64,000 bases of DNA from Novosphingobium sp. JCM 18896 (GTDB lineage: Bacteria > Pseudomonadota > Alphaproteobacteria > Sphingomonadales > Sphingomonadaceae): the NCBI RefSeq assembly GCF_025938095.1, contig NZ_JAPCZF010000002.1:620001-684000 (forward strand), in the 5' to 3' direction. Position 1 is the first letter of the stretch; every line of letters begins with the position of its first letter. Positions 9,109-18,442 of the stretch are shown here, piece after piece. The position numbers were made by a program, and so were the translations under genes. Under the pieces are notes generated by a model. The model did not search any database. It was not told the origin of the DNA and worked only from the letters and a program-made list of their open reading frames with translations.

Positions 9109-9842
9109 AGGATCGCTCCCAGCCGCGCCAGCGCCGCTTCGCTCAGCCGGTCTTCCTCGGGCGCGCCCGAGAAGGCCTCGGCGATGAAAGCCTGGAGCAT
9201 CAGGCGCTTGGCCTGCGGCGGGGTCAGCCCGCGCGACTGCAGGTAGAACAGGCCCGTGGCATCGAGCTCGCCCACCGCACAGCCGTGCGCGCACTTGACG
9301 TCGTCGGCGTAGATCTCGAGCTCGGGCCGGGCATTGGCCGTCGCCGTGCGGTCGAGCAGCATGGCGCGGACCGACTGGCCGGCATCGGTGCCGTCGGCGC
9401 CGCGCGCGACCGCGACCTTGCCGAGGTAGGTCCCCGTCGCCTGCTCGCCGAGCACCGAGCGCACGATCTGGTTGCTGATCGCGTTCGGCGCCTCGTGGCT
9501 GACCTCGGTGACGATCTCGAGCGTCTGCGCGCCCGAGCCGAGCTGGGCCGCGCCCATCGTGAATTCGGCACCCTCGCCCAGCCTTACGTCGACCGCGACA
9601 CGGCCGAAGACGTTGCCGGCGTTGAGAATGCGCAGGTCGAATTTCGCCCCCGCCTCGATCTCGATCAGCAGGTGGCGGGCAACGGCGCCCTCACCTTCCT
9701 CGACCACGCTCAGCGACGTCGACTGGCCGGTCGGCACGACGATTTCCTCGCGCGCCACCGGCCAGACGCCCGCGAGCGCGTCGAGGTCCGAGTAGCGGAA
9801 CGCCTCGTCCTTGCGCGTCGGCAGGGGCGCGAGTTCGCTCAC
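9105..9842 (-). CDS. sufD: SufD, Fe-S scaffold complex subunit
   Basis: A 245-residue beta-helical partner of SufB in the SufBC2D scaffold. It is shorter than the E. coli protein, as is common in this group. The C-terminal half carries the conserved ARPELEIYADDVKCAHGCAVGELD block, with the His seen in SufD proteins, and FYLQSRGLTPPQAKRLMLQAFIAEAF. The GTG start at 9842 overlaps the sufC TGA by four bases. Confidence 0.93.
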   Translation of the reverse strand: MSELAPLPTRKDEAFRYSDLDALAGVWPVAREEIVVPTGQSTSLSVVEEGEGAVARHLLIEIEAGAKFDLRILNAGNVFGRVAVDVRLGEGAEFTMGAAQLGSGAQTLEIVTEVSHEAPNAISNQIVRSVLGEQATGTYLGKVAVARGADGTDAGQSVRAMLLDRTATANARPELEIYADDVKCAHGCAVGELDATGLFYLQSRGLTPPQAKRLMLQAFIAEAFSGAPEEDRLSEAALARLGAIL

Positions 9843-10591
9843 GCCACCGCCTCGTAGCCCTGCTCTTCGAGCTCGAGCGCCAGCTCGGCACCGCCGGTGC
9901 GGACGATGCGGCCGCCGGCGAGAACATGGACGAAGTCGGGCTTCACGTAGTCGAGCAGCCGCTGGTAGTGGGTGATCAGCAGCACTGCCTTGTTCGGCTT
10001 GCGCATGATCGCGTTGATGCCTTCGCCGACGATGCGCAGCGCGTCGATGTCGAGGCCCGAATCGGTCTCGTCGAGCACGGCGAACTTGGGATCGAGGATG
10101 CCCATCTGGACCATTTCGGCGCGCTTCTTCTCGCCGCCCGAGAAGCCGACGTTGACCGGCCGCTTGAGCATTTCCATGTCCATCCGCAGCAGTGCGGCCT
10201 TCTCCTTGGCCAGCTTGAGGAATTCGCCGCCCGACAGCGCCGGCTCGCCGCGGCTCGCGCGCTGGGCATTGGCCGCCTCGCGCAGGAACTGGACGTTCGA
10301 CACGCCGGGGATTTCGACCGGGTACTGGAAGCCGAGGAAGAAGCCCGCCGCGGCGCGCTCGTGCGGATCGAGCGCGAGCAGGTCCTGACCGTCGAACTCG
10401 ACCGAGCCGCCGGTCACCTCGTAGCCGGGCCGTCCGCCGAGCGTATAGCCGAGCGTCGACTTGCCCGCGCCGTTCGGCCCCATGATCGCATGGATCTCGC
10501 CGGCATTGATGCTCAGCGAAAGACCCTTGAGGATCGGCTTGTCGGCCCCGGAAGCGGTTACGTTGGCCTGGAGATTGTCGATCTTGAGCAT
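9839..10591 (-). CDS. sufC: SufC, Fe-S assembly ATPase
   Basis: A 250-residue soluble ABC ATPase that drives SufBD rearrangement. Walker A is GPNGAGKST (38-46), the signature motif is VGFSGGEKKRAEM, Walker B is FAVLDETDSGLD, and the switch His lies in LLITHYQRLL. The ATG at 10591 comes one base after the TGA of the 28-codon gene upstream, so translation is probably coupled. Confidence 0.97.
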   Translation of the reverse strand: MLKIDNLQANVTASGADKPILKGLSLSINAGEIHAIMGPNGAGKSTLGYTLGGRPGYEVTGGSVEFDGQDLLALDPHERAAAGFFLGFQYPVEIPGVSNVQFLREAANAQRASRGEPALSGGEFLKLAKEKAALLRMDMEMLKRPVNVGFSGGEKKRAEMVQMGILDPKFAVLDETDSGLDIDALRIVGEGINAIMRKPNKAVLLITHYQRLLDYVKPDFVHVLAGGRIVRTGGAELALELEEQGYEAVA

Positions 10592-10592
10592 G

Positions 10593-10679
10593 TCAGTCTT
10601 TCTTGCGCCGCCGGCTGGTGGCGAAAATGATCGGGAGGAACACGGCGACCGCGATCGCGATCCAGCTGGCAGCGCTCAT
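10593..10679 (-). CDS. 28-residue single-pass membrane peptide embedded in the suf operon
   Basis: The predicted peptide starts MSAASWIAIAVAVFLPIIFA and ends in a basic tail (TSRRRKKD). It is one hydrophobic helix with a positive C-terminus, consistent with an N-out, C-in inner-membrane peptide. Its ATG overlaps the TGA of the gene before it by four bases (ATGA), and its TGA is one base before the sufC ATG. Placement at exactly this spacing between tightly packed genes is the main evidence that it is translated. No family is recognised. Confidence 0.6.
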   Translation of the reverse strand: MSAASWIAIAVAVFLPIIFATSRRRKKD

Positions 10680-10990
10680 CAGGCAGCCTCCCGCGCACAC
10701 ACGCGCGCCGCGAAGTCTTCGAGAATGGCCGGCTTGCGCGCTTCGATGCAGGTCCGCATCGGCTCGGCCGCGACCGCGCCCTGCCGGAAGCAGCCGGCGG
10801 CGGTCTTGCAGAGCTGCGCGTCGACGCCGTGATCACCGCTCGATTCGGAGAGATTGCAGGCGAGCTTGCCCTTGGCATCGCGCCCGAGGATCACCGACAG
10901 CGCCGCCATGCGGCGACCCATCACCGTGATCTCCTCTTCCGCGGCCACTGGCGCGGCCTGCAGGAGCGCGAGAAGCGCGAGCGTGATCAC
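10679..10990 (-). CDS. Hypothetical secreted Cys-containing protein in the suf operon
   Basis: A 103-residue protein with a signal-peptide-like start ([20 protein letters not shown]) and several Cys residues (KLACNLSES, AQLCKTAAGCFRQG, RTCIEARKP, ARVCAREAA), which could form disulfides in the periplasm. I do not recognise the family. The GTG start at 10990 overlaps the stop of the DUF559 gene (GTGA), and its own stop overlaps the 28-residue gene. A secreted protein inside an operon for cytoplasmic cluster assembly is unexpected. Confidence 0.7.
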   Translation of the reverse strand: MITLALLALLQAAPVAAEEEITVMGRRMAALSVILGRDAKGKLACNLSESSGDHGVDAQLCKTAAGCFRQGAVAAEPMRTCIEARKPAILEDFAARVCAREAA

Positions 10991-11495
10991 CGCCCGCCGT
11001 CCTTCTTCAGACGGTCACCCTTGTAGCCACCCCGGCTGCCGGGCCGTGGCCGCGCGCGTTGCTCGGCATAGCGCGCCTTCATCTCGGCGACGATCTTCGC
11101 GGTGACCGTCTCGACATCGGCAAGCACCTCGGCCGCGGGGAAACGCAGCACCTTGATGCCGACCAGCTCGAGGCTGGCATCGCGCCGCCGGTCGAGCTCG
11201 GCATTGGCGCCTTCCTCCTCGATCTCGACCGCGATCTTGAGCGACTGCGAGGCGAAGTCGACGATCGCCGAACCGATCACCACCTGGCGACGGAAGCGGT
11301 ACTTGCCGAGCTCGGCCGCGATCAGCGCCTCGTGCAGCGTGGTCTGCGCCTCGGTCGGCGCGCGGCGCATCTCGCGCGCGGTCTCGTGCAGGGTGTCGAG
11401 CCGCGATTCGGCGATGTTCCAGCCGCGCCCCTTCTTCTGCAGCTGCGGCGCATCGGCGCGCTCGTCGATCGGGCGAACGGAGAGAGTCTTCTTGG

Positions 11496-11499
<4 letters not shown>
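10987..11499 (-). CDS. DUF559 domain-containing protein (Vsr-like endonuclease fold) in the suf operon
   Basis: A 170-residue protein. The DUF559 core runs from about 43 to 142: [51 protein letters not shown] and [18 protein letters not shown]. The VDF Asp and the EIE/EG acids correspond to the restriction-fold active site; the His usually found after the DG/EG motif is replaced (EGAN). The tail is basic ([21 protein letters not shown]). The start is a TTG at 11499 overlapping the sufB TGA (TTGA). Its role in this operon is unknown. Confidence 0.8.
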
Positions 11500-12973
<1,474 letters not shown>

Positions 12974-12977
<4 letters not shown>

Positions 12978-13420
12978 AGGGCAGTCTCTGTAAGATACGC
13001 CTGCTCGGGGCGGGGCTGAACCTCCGCCAGCTTGGTCAGCGACACCTGCGCCAGCGCGCCGCGTAGCGCGGCGGTGACGATCGGCCAGTGCGGCCGAACC
13101 ATGCAGGCGGATTCGAGCGTGCAGTCGTTGCGACCATGCTCGACACAGGCGGTCAGCGCGATCGGTCCTTCGACGGCCTCGACGATATCGGCGAGAGTGA
13201 TCGCCGCGGCCGGGCGTGCGAGCTTGAGCCCGCCACCGACGCCGCGCGACGAGCGCAGCAGGCCCGCGGCGGTCAGCCGGCTGACCAGCTTCTGCACGGT
13301 CGGCGCGGGCAGGCCGGTTTCCTCGGCCAGTTGCGCCGCCGAAACGCGCGCGCCACCGCAGTGCCGCGAGGCCGCGGCCATGGTGACGACAGCGTAGTCT
13401 GCCATGGAAGAAAGGCGCAT
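12974..13420 (-). CDS. Rrf2-family transcriptional regulator of the suf operon
   Basis: A 148-residue winged-helix regulator starting [14 protein letters not shown], the classic Rrf2 opening. The helix-turn-helix spans about 27-62 ([39 protein letters not shown]). Three Cys ([17 protein letters not shown], spacing C-X7-C-X5-C) likely bind an Fe-S cluster that reports cluster supply, as in IscR and SUF-type regulators. The gene overlaps sufB by four bases. A near-perfect 17-bp palindrome abuts the start codon and may be its own operator. Confidence 0.93.
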
Positions 13421-13437
13421 TTGAGAACCGTTCGCAA
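13421..13437. promoter_or_regulatory. 17-bp palindrome at the start of the suf operon, candidate operator
   Basis: The sequence TTGAGAACCGTTCGCAA is an inverted repeat about a central base, with one mismatched pair out of eight. It lies directly before the ATG of the Rrf2 gene, where a ribosome site would be expected and none is visible. A self-binding site of the Rrf2 regulator is the simplest reading, but the sequence does not clearly match the IscR consensus. Confidence 0.45.
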
Positions 13438-13513
13438 AATCGGAGTGATTCGTTCCGGTTTCACCTAGTTGCGCTGCAGCGAAGTTTCAACCTGCGATCC
13501 GCGTTGCGGATTG

Positions 13514-13553
13514 GACAAAAAAGAGGCGGCCCCCGATCGAGTCGGGGGCCGCC
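13514..13553 (-). terminator. Orphan intrinsic terminator on the minus strand
   Basis: A perfect 12-bp stem (GGCGGCCCCCGA pairing with TCGGGGGCCGCC) with a 5-base loop is followed on the minus strand by TCTTTTTTG. The plus-strand side has no T-run, so the direction is clear. No gene lies upstream on the minus strand; that strand is antisense to pyrD. Confidence 0.85.
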
Positions 13554-13700
13554 GCAAAAGTCGAGAACTCGCTGCAAGATTGCCGCGAGCCCTTCGGGTC
13601 GCAAGCCCGCGTTATGCCTGGCCTGCAGCAAAAAATTGTACGAATGCGACACGATAGCAGGCCGACCCCGTAGTTTTACGATAAACGGCGCCGTGCACGA
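13514..13700 (-). ncRNA. Candidate small RNA between pyrD and the suf operon
   Basis: This is inferred from the orphan terminator at its 3' end and a preceding hairpin (about 13583-13611, arms around GAAGGG). The 5' end is not defined; a weak promoter-like TTGATC element lies near 13700 on the minus strand, followed by TATCGT at 15-16 bases. A transcript of roughly 100-180 nt is expected. It is not SRP RNA, 6S or tmRNA by any motif I can see. Confidence 0.35.
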
Positions 13701-13740
13701 TCAAGTTGTCGCAGATTGAGCCAACCGGCCAACCGAGGCT

Positions 13741-14784
13741 ATGGCCGAAACGATGCTTTATTCCTTTCTCCGACCCGCCCTGTTCCGACTCGACGCCGAG
13801 CGCGCGCACGTCCTCGCGCTCAACGCGCTGAAGCTGGCCCCCGCGGGTCGCCGCGCGCCGGCCGGCGGACCGCTGGCGGTCGAAGTCGCCGGCCTGTCCT
13901 TCCCCAATCCGATCGGCATGGCGGCGGGTTTCGACAAGGACGGCGAGATCCCCGACGCGCTGCTGGGCCTGGGCTTCGGCTTCGCCGAGGTCGGCTCGAT
14001 CACACCCCTGCCCCAGGCGGGCAACCCCAAGCCGCGGCTGTTCCGGCTCGAACAGGATCGCGCGGTGATCAACCGCATGGGCTTCAACAACCGCGGTGCG
14101 GCCGAGGCGGTCGAGCGGCTGCGGCTGCGCGGCAGCAAGCCCGGCGTCTTGGGCATAAACGTCGGCGCCAACAAGGATTCGGCCGACCGCATCGCCGACT
14201 ATGCGATGATGACGCGGTTGATGGCGCCGTTCGCCTCCTACCTCGCGGTCAACATCTCGAGCCCGAACACCCCGGGCCTGCGCGCGCTGCAGGACGAGGG
14301 CGCGCTCACCGCGCTGCTCGACGCCGTGCTCGAAGCGCGCGGACATCCGGGGCCGCCGGTCTTCCTCAAGGTCGCGCCCGATCTCCAGCCTGCCGACATC
14401 GACGCGATCGCGCGGATCGCGATCGACAAGCAACTCGGCGCGCTGATCGTCTCGAACACCACGATCTCGCGCCCGCCTCTTCAATCGCGCCAGGCCGGCG
14501 AGGCCGGCGGCCTCTCGGGCGCACCGTTGCGCGACCTGGCGCAGCAGCGGATCGTCGACTTCCGCAAGGCCACGGGCGGCGCGCTGCCGTTGATCGGGGT
14601 CGGCGGAATCGCCACGGCTGATGACGCCTGGGCGCGCATCCGTGCGGGTGCGAGCCTGGTCCAGGTCTACAGCGCGATGGTTTACGAAGGCCCGGGTATC
14701 GCCCGCAGGATCGCGCGCGGGCTCGAAGGCCTGATGCAGCGTGACGGCTTCTCCTCGATTGCGGAGGCGGTCGGAAGCGGATAG
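13741..14784 (+). CDS. pyrD: Dihydroorotate dehydrogenase (quinone), class 2
   Basis: Oxidises dihydroorotate to orotate in pyrimidine biosynthesis, passing electrons to membrane quinone. The 347-residue protein has the class 2 N-terminal helix region (MLYSFLRPALFRLDAERAHVLAL) and FMN-barrel motifs: NPIGMAAGFDKDGE, VGSITPLPQAGNPKPRLFRL, NRMGFNNRG, NISSPNTPGLR with the active-site Ser, and LIGVGGIATADDAWARIRAGASLVQVYSAM. The start is the ATG at 13741; an ATG at 13753 is also possible. Confidence 0.96.
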   Translation: MAETMLYSFLRPALFRLDAERAHVLALNALKLAPAGRRAPAGGPLAVEVAGLSFPNPIGMAAGFDKDGEIPDALLGLGFGFAEVGSITPLPQAGNPKPRLFRLEQDRAVINRMGFNNRGAAEAVERLRLRGSKPGVLGINVGANKDSADRIADYAMMTRLMAPFASYLAVNISSPNTPGLRALQDEGALTALLDAVLEARGHPGPPVFLKVAPDLQPADIDAIARIAIDKQLGALIVSNTTISRPPLQSRQAGEAGGLSGAPLRDLAQQRIVDFRKATGGALPLIGVGGIATADDAWARIRAGASLVQVYSAMVYEGPGIARRIARGLEGLMQRDGFSSIAEAVGSG

Positions 14785-14795
14785 CCTCTGCTGCA

Positions 14796-16511
14796 ATGCA
14801 ACACAGGCTTCTCGCTTCGCTTGCCGCCGCCCTGCTTCTCGCGGGCTGCGCCACCACCCCGAAGGCACCGACGGCCAGTGCCGGCCCCGTCTACGAAAAA
14901 GGCATGGTCAGCGCCGCCGATCCGCGCGCGGCCGAGGCCGGGGCACAGGTGCTGCGCGAAGGCGGCAGCGCCACCGATGCGGCACTGGCGATGCTGCTCG
15001 CGCTCAACGTCGTAGAGCCGCAGAGCTCGGGCATCGGCGGGGGCGGCTTCATGCTGCTTGCGGATGGCACGGGTACTATCGAGACGATCGACGGCCGCGA
15101 GACCGCCCCCAAGGCCGCGACCCCGCAATGGTTCGAGGTCGACGGCAAGGTCCTGACCGTGGCCCAGGCGATCCCCGGCGGGCGCAGCGTCGGCGTGCCG
15201 GGCAATCTCAGCCTGATGGCGCAGGCGCACGCCCGCCACGGCAAGCTCGCCTGGAAGCGGCTGTTCGATCCGGCGATCGCGCTGGCACGCGACGGCTTCG
15301 CGATTTCGCCGCGCATGCGCCAGTATCTCGACCGCTCGCGCAGCATAGCGGCGATGACCGCGGAAGGTCGCGCGCTCTACTTCGGCGCCGACGGCGAACC
15401 GCTGCCCGTCGGCACCCTCGTCAAGAATCCCGCGCTCGCAGCCTTCCTGACCCGGCTGGCAAACGAGGGCCCCAAGGCCTTCTACACCGGCACCAATGCC
15501 GCGGCGATCGCCCAGGTGGTCGCGACCGCGCCGCGCAATCCCGCGCCGATGACCACGGCCGACCTGGGCGCCTATCGCGCCAAGCCGCGCGCGCCGGTCT
15601 GCACCACCTATCGCGCCTACAAGGTCTGCGGCATGGGCCCGCCGAGCTCGGGCGCGACGACGGTGCAGGGCGTGCTCGGCATGATCGAGCGCTTCGACAT
15701 CGGCGCCATGGGCAAGGATTCGCCGCAAGCCTGGCACCTGATCGCCGAGGCCGAGCGGCTCGCCTATGCCGACCGCGATCGCTATCTCGCCGATGCCGAT
15801 TTCCTGTCGGTGCCCGTCGCCGGCCTCGTCGCACGCGACTATCTGGCGCAGCGCTCGCAACTGATCGCGCTCGACCGCACGATCCCCGCGGCCGAACCGG
15901 GCACGCCCGCCGGCGCCACCACCGCGCTCGCCGACAGCTTGACCCCCGACGTGCCTTCGACCTCGCACTTCGTCGCGATCGACCGGAACGGCCAGGCCGT
16001 GACCAACACCTCGACGATCGAAAGCTCGTTCGGTTCGGGCCTGATGGTCAACGGCTACTATCTCAACAACGAGCTCACCGATTTCAGCCTCGCCCCCGAG
16101 CGCGACGGCAAGCCCGTGGCCAATCGCGTCGAGGGCGGCAAGCGGCCGCGCAGCTCGATGGCGCCGACCCTGGTCTATGGTCCCGACGGCAAGCTGCGGC
16201 TCGCGGTCGGGGCGGCCGGCGGCGCGACGATCCCGGTCCAGGTGCTGCGCGCGATCATCGGCGTGATCGACTGGAACCTGCCGGTCGGCGATGCGCTCGC
16301 GCTGCCCGTGCTCTTCGCGCCCGGCGGCACCCAGGTCTTCGTCGAGAAAGGCTCGGCGCTCGAAGCGATGATCCCCGCGCTCAAGGCACTCGGCCATGCC
16401 GAGGTGATCCCGCGCGAGCTGCCGCTCAAGGCCAATGCCATCGAGGTGATCGGCGGAAAGCTGCGCGGCGCTGCCGATCCGCGCAGCGAGGGCGCGGCGA
16501 TTTCCGAATAG
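14796..16511 (+). CDS. ggt: Gamma-glutamyltransferase (lipoprotein form)
   Basis: A 571-residue Ntn hydrolase precursor that cleaves glutathione and other gamma-glutamyl compounds in the periplasm. The N-terminus is a lipoprotein signal (LLLAGC, Cys18). Family motifs are GGSATDAALAMLLALNVVEPQSSGIGGGGFML, DGRETAP and GVPGNL. The self-cleavage site and nucleophile Thr lie in VPSTSHFVAIDRNG, and the small subunit continues with NTSTIESSFGSG and KRPRSSMAPTLV. It starts 12 bases after the pyrD stop and is probably cotranscribed. Confidence 0.93.
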   Translation: MQHRLLASLAAALLLAGCATTPKAPTASAGPVYEKGMVSAADPRAAEAGAQVLREGGSATDAALAMLLALNVVEPQSSGIGGGGFMLLADGTGTIETIDGRETAPKAATPQWFEVDGKVLTVAQAIPGGRSVGVPGNLSLMAQAHARHGKLAWKRLFDPAIALARDGFAISPRMRQYLDRSRSIAAMTAEGRALYFGADGEPLPVGTLVKNPALAAFLTRLANEGPKAFYTGTNAAAIAQVVATAPRNPAPMTTADLGAYRAKPRAPVCTTYRAYKVCGMGPPSSGATTVQGVLGMIERFDIGAMGKDSPQAWHLIAEAERLAYADRDRYLADADFLSVPVAGLVARDYLAQRSQLIALDRTIPAAEPGTPAGATTALADSLTPDVPSTSHFVAIDRNGQAVTNTSTIESSFGSGLMVNGYYLNNELTDFSLAPERDGKPVANRVEGGKRPRSSMAPTLVYGPDGKLRLAVGAAGGATIPVQVLRAIIGVIDWNLPVGDALALPVLFAPGGTQVFVEKGSALEAMIPALKALGHAEVIPRELPLKANAIEVIGGKLRGAADPRSEGAAISE

Positions 16512-16581
16512 CCGCAGCCTTGCTGGCAGCCTCTGCGCGCCCTAGACGTTATCGCGTAATAACGGTGAGAGGCGAGCAGGG

Positions 16582-18402
16582 GTGCAGCTTTCCGATTTCG
16601 ATGCCAGCAGCAGTCTCGTCGCGCTGTTCCTGTCGCGCGCCGACGAATTCGGCGAGAAGCCGATGCTCTGGGCCAAGCGCGACGGCGCCTGGCAATCCAT
16701 TTCCTGGGCCGAGGCGGCGCGGCGCGTCTGCCTGATCGCCGAAGGGCTGCGCGCGCTGGGGCTCAAGACCGGCGATCGCGTGCTGCTCGTCTCCGAGAAC
16801 CGCCCCGAATGGTGCCTCGCCGATCTCGGCGTGATGGCCGCGGGCTGCGTCACCGTGCCCGCCTACACCACCAACACCGAACGCGATCACCTGCACGTCC
16901 TCGAGAATTCGGGCGCCTGCGCGGTCATCGTCTCGGACGCCAAGCTGGCCAAGCCGCTGCTGCCCGCGGTGCTGCGTTCGAACCTGGCGCAGCATGTCAT
17001 CAGCCTCGAGCCGCTGCGCGCCAACCAGTCGGGCGCGATCGCCTATCACGCCTGGGACAGCCTGCTCGCGGGCGACGCGCAGGCCGCGCGCGCCGCGGTC
17101 GACGCGCGACTGGCGACGATCGGGCGCGAGGACCTCGCCTGCATCATCTACACCAGCGGCACCGGCGGCGCGCCGCGCGGGGTCATGCAGCACCACGGCG
17201 CGATCCTGTGCAACGTCGACGGTGCCGCGCACGTCCTCGCCGAGGATTTCGGCTGGGGTGACGAGGTATTCCTCTCGTTCCTGCCACTGAGCCACGCCTA
17301 CGAGCACACCGGCGGGCAATATCTGCCGATCGGCATGGGCGCGCAGATCTACTACGCCGAGGGGCTCGAGAAGCTTTCCGCCAATATCGAGGAAGTGCGC
17401 CCGACGATCATGGTCGTAGTGCCGCGCCTGTTCGAGGTTCTGCGCACGCGGATCATGAAGCAGGTCGAGAAGCAGGGCAAATTGGCGTCCTACCTGATGG
17501 ACCGCGCGCTCTCGCTGGGCGAGCGCCAGGCGCAGGGCAAGTCACGGCTGATCGACCGGCCGATGGACCTGATCCTCGAACGCACGCTGCGCCCCAAGAT
17601 CCGCGCGCGCTTCGGCGGACGGATGAAGGCGCTGGTCTCGGGCGGCGCGCCGCTCAATCCCGACATCGGCGTGTTCTTCGACGCCATGGGGCTGACCCTG
17701 CTCCAGGGCTACGGCCAGACCGAGGCCGGTCCCGTGGTCAGTGTCAACCGGCCGAACATCGGTGCGGTCAGGGGCGGCGGGATCAAGATGGACACGGTCG
17801 GCCCGCCGCTGCGCGGGGTCGAGGTGAAGATCGCCGAGGACGGCGAAATCCTCGTGCGCGGCGAGCTGGTCATGCACGGCTACTGGCGCAACGAGGCCGA
17901 GTCCGCGCGCGTGCTGCAAGGCGGCTGGCTCTGCACCGGTGACATCGGCCATCTCGATGCCCTGGGCCGTATCGTCATCACCGACCGCAAGAAGGACATG
18001 ATCGTCAACGACAAGGGCGACAACGTCTCCCCTCAGAAGGTCGAGGGCATGCTCACGCTCCAGCCCGAAATCGCCCAGGCCATGGTCGCCGGCGACAAGC
18101 GGCCCTACCTGGTCGGGCTGGTCGTCCCCGACGCCGAATGGGCGCTCGAATGGGCGCGCGCCAACGACGAGAAGTTCGACATGAAGGCCCTGCAGGGCCT
18201 GCCCGCCTTCCGCACCGCGGTGCGCGAGGCGATCGACCGCGTGAACCGCGACCTTTCGGTGATCGAGAAGGTCCGCCAGTTCTGCTTCGCCGACGAGGCC
18301 TTCGCGATCGACAACGACGAGATGACGCCGAGCCTCAAGATCAAGCGCCACAAGCTGAGGGAGCGCTACGGGGCCAGGCTGGACGCGCTGTACAAGGCTT
18401 AG
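16582..18402 (+). CDS. Long-chain fatty acid--CoA ligase (AMP-forming)
   Basis: A 606-residue adenylate-forming enzyme of the FadD15/long-chain acyl-CoA synthetase type. The P-loop is YTSGTGGAPRGVMQHH, followed by FLPLSHAYEHTGGQY, SGGAPLNPDIGVFFDAMGLTLLQGYGQTEAGPVVS, CTGDIGHLD and DRKKDMIVNDKGDNVSPQKVE. It activates fatty acids for beta-oxidation or lipid synthesis. The start is the GTG at 16582 with AGCAGG just upstream. A short GGGGAGGAT palindrome follows the stop. Confidence 0.92.
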   Translation: MQLSDFDASSSLVALFLSRADEFGEKPMLWAKRDGAWQSISWAEAARRVCLIAEGLRALGLKTGDRVLLVSENRPEWCLADLGVMAAGCVTVPAYTTNTERDHLHVLENSGACAVIVSDAKLAKPLLPAVLRSNLAQHVISLEPLRANQSGAIAYHAWDSLLAGDAQAARAAVDARLATIGREDLACIIYTSGTGGAPRGVMQHHGAILCNVDGAAHVLAEDFGWGDEVFLSFLPLSHAYEHTGGQYLPIGMGAQIYYAEGLEKLSANIEEVRPTIMVVVPRLFEVLRTRIMKQVEKQGKLASYLMDRALSLGERQAQGKSRLIDRPMDLILERTLRPKIRARFGGRMKALVSGGAPLNPDIGVFFDAMGLTLLQGYGQTEAGPVVSVNRPNIGAVRGGGIKMDTVGPPLRGVEVKIAEDGEILVRGELVMHGYWRNEAESARVLQGGWLCTGDIGHLDALGRIVITDRKKDMIVNDKGDNVSPQKVEGMLTLQPEIAQAMVAGDKRPYLVGLVVPDAEWALEWARANDEKFDMKALQGLPAFRTAVREAIDRVNRDLSVIEKVRQFCFADEAFAIDNDEMTPSLKIKRHKLRERYGARLDALYKA

Positions 18403-18410
18403 CGGATACC

Positions 18411-18434
18411 ATCCTCCCCGGCCACGGGGAGGAT
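18411..18434. repeat. Short GATCCTCCC-type palindrome
   Basis: ATCCTCCCC and GGGGAGGAT arms sit around a short centre, between the convergent ends of the acyl-CoA ligase and antiporter genes. It matches the ends of the long palindromes at 4878, 25196, 39189 and 61078, and may act as a bidirectional transcript end. Confidence 0.75.
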
Positions 18435-18442
18435 CGAGGCTC

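Larger units (their letters stand above)
13438..13740. other. Gene-free region between the suf operon and pyrD
   Basis: No supported protein gene is visible. The region should hold the promoters of the suf operon (minus) and pyrD (plus). It also contains a strong intrinsic terminator oriented for minus-strand transcription (13514-13553) that serves no annotated gene, and a second, weaker hairpin at about 13583-13611. See the ncRNA entry. Confidence 0.6.

Noticed and set aside
13461..13652. 63-codon open frame on the minus strand between suf and pyrD
   Set aside because: It runs through the strong terminator, has no ribosome site and no coding pattern; a non-coding transcript fits better.
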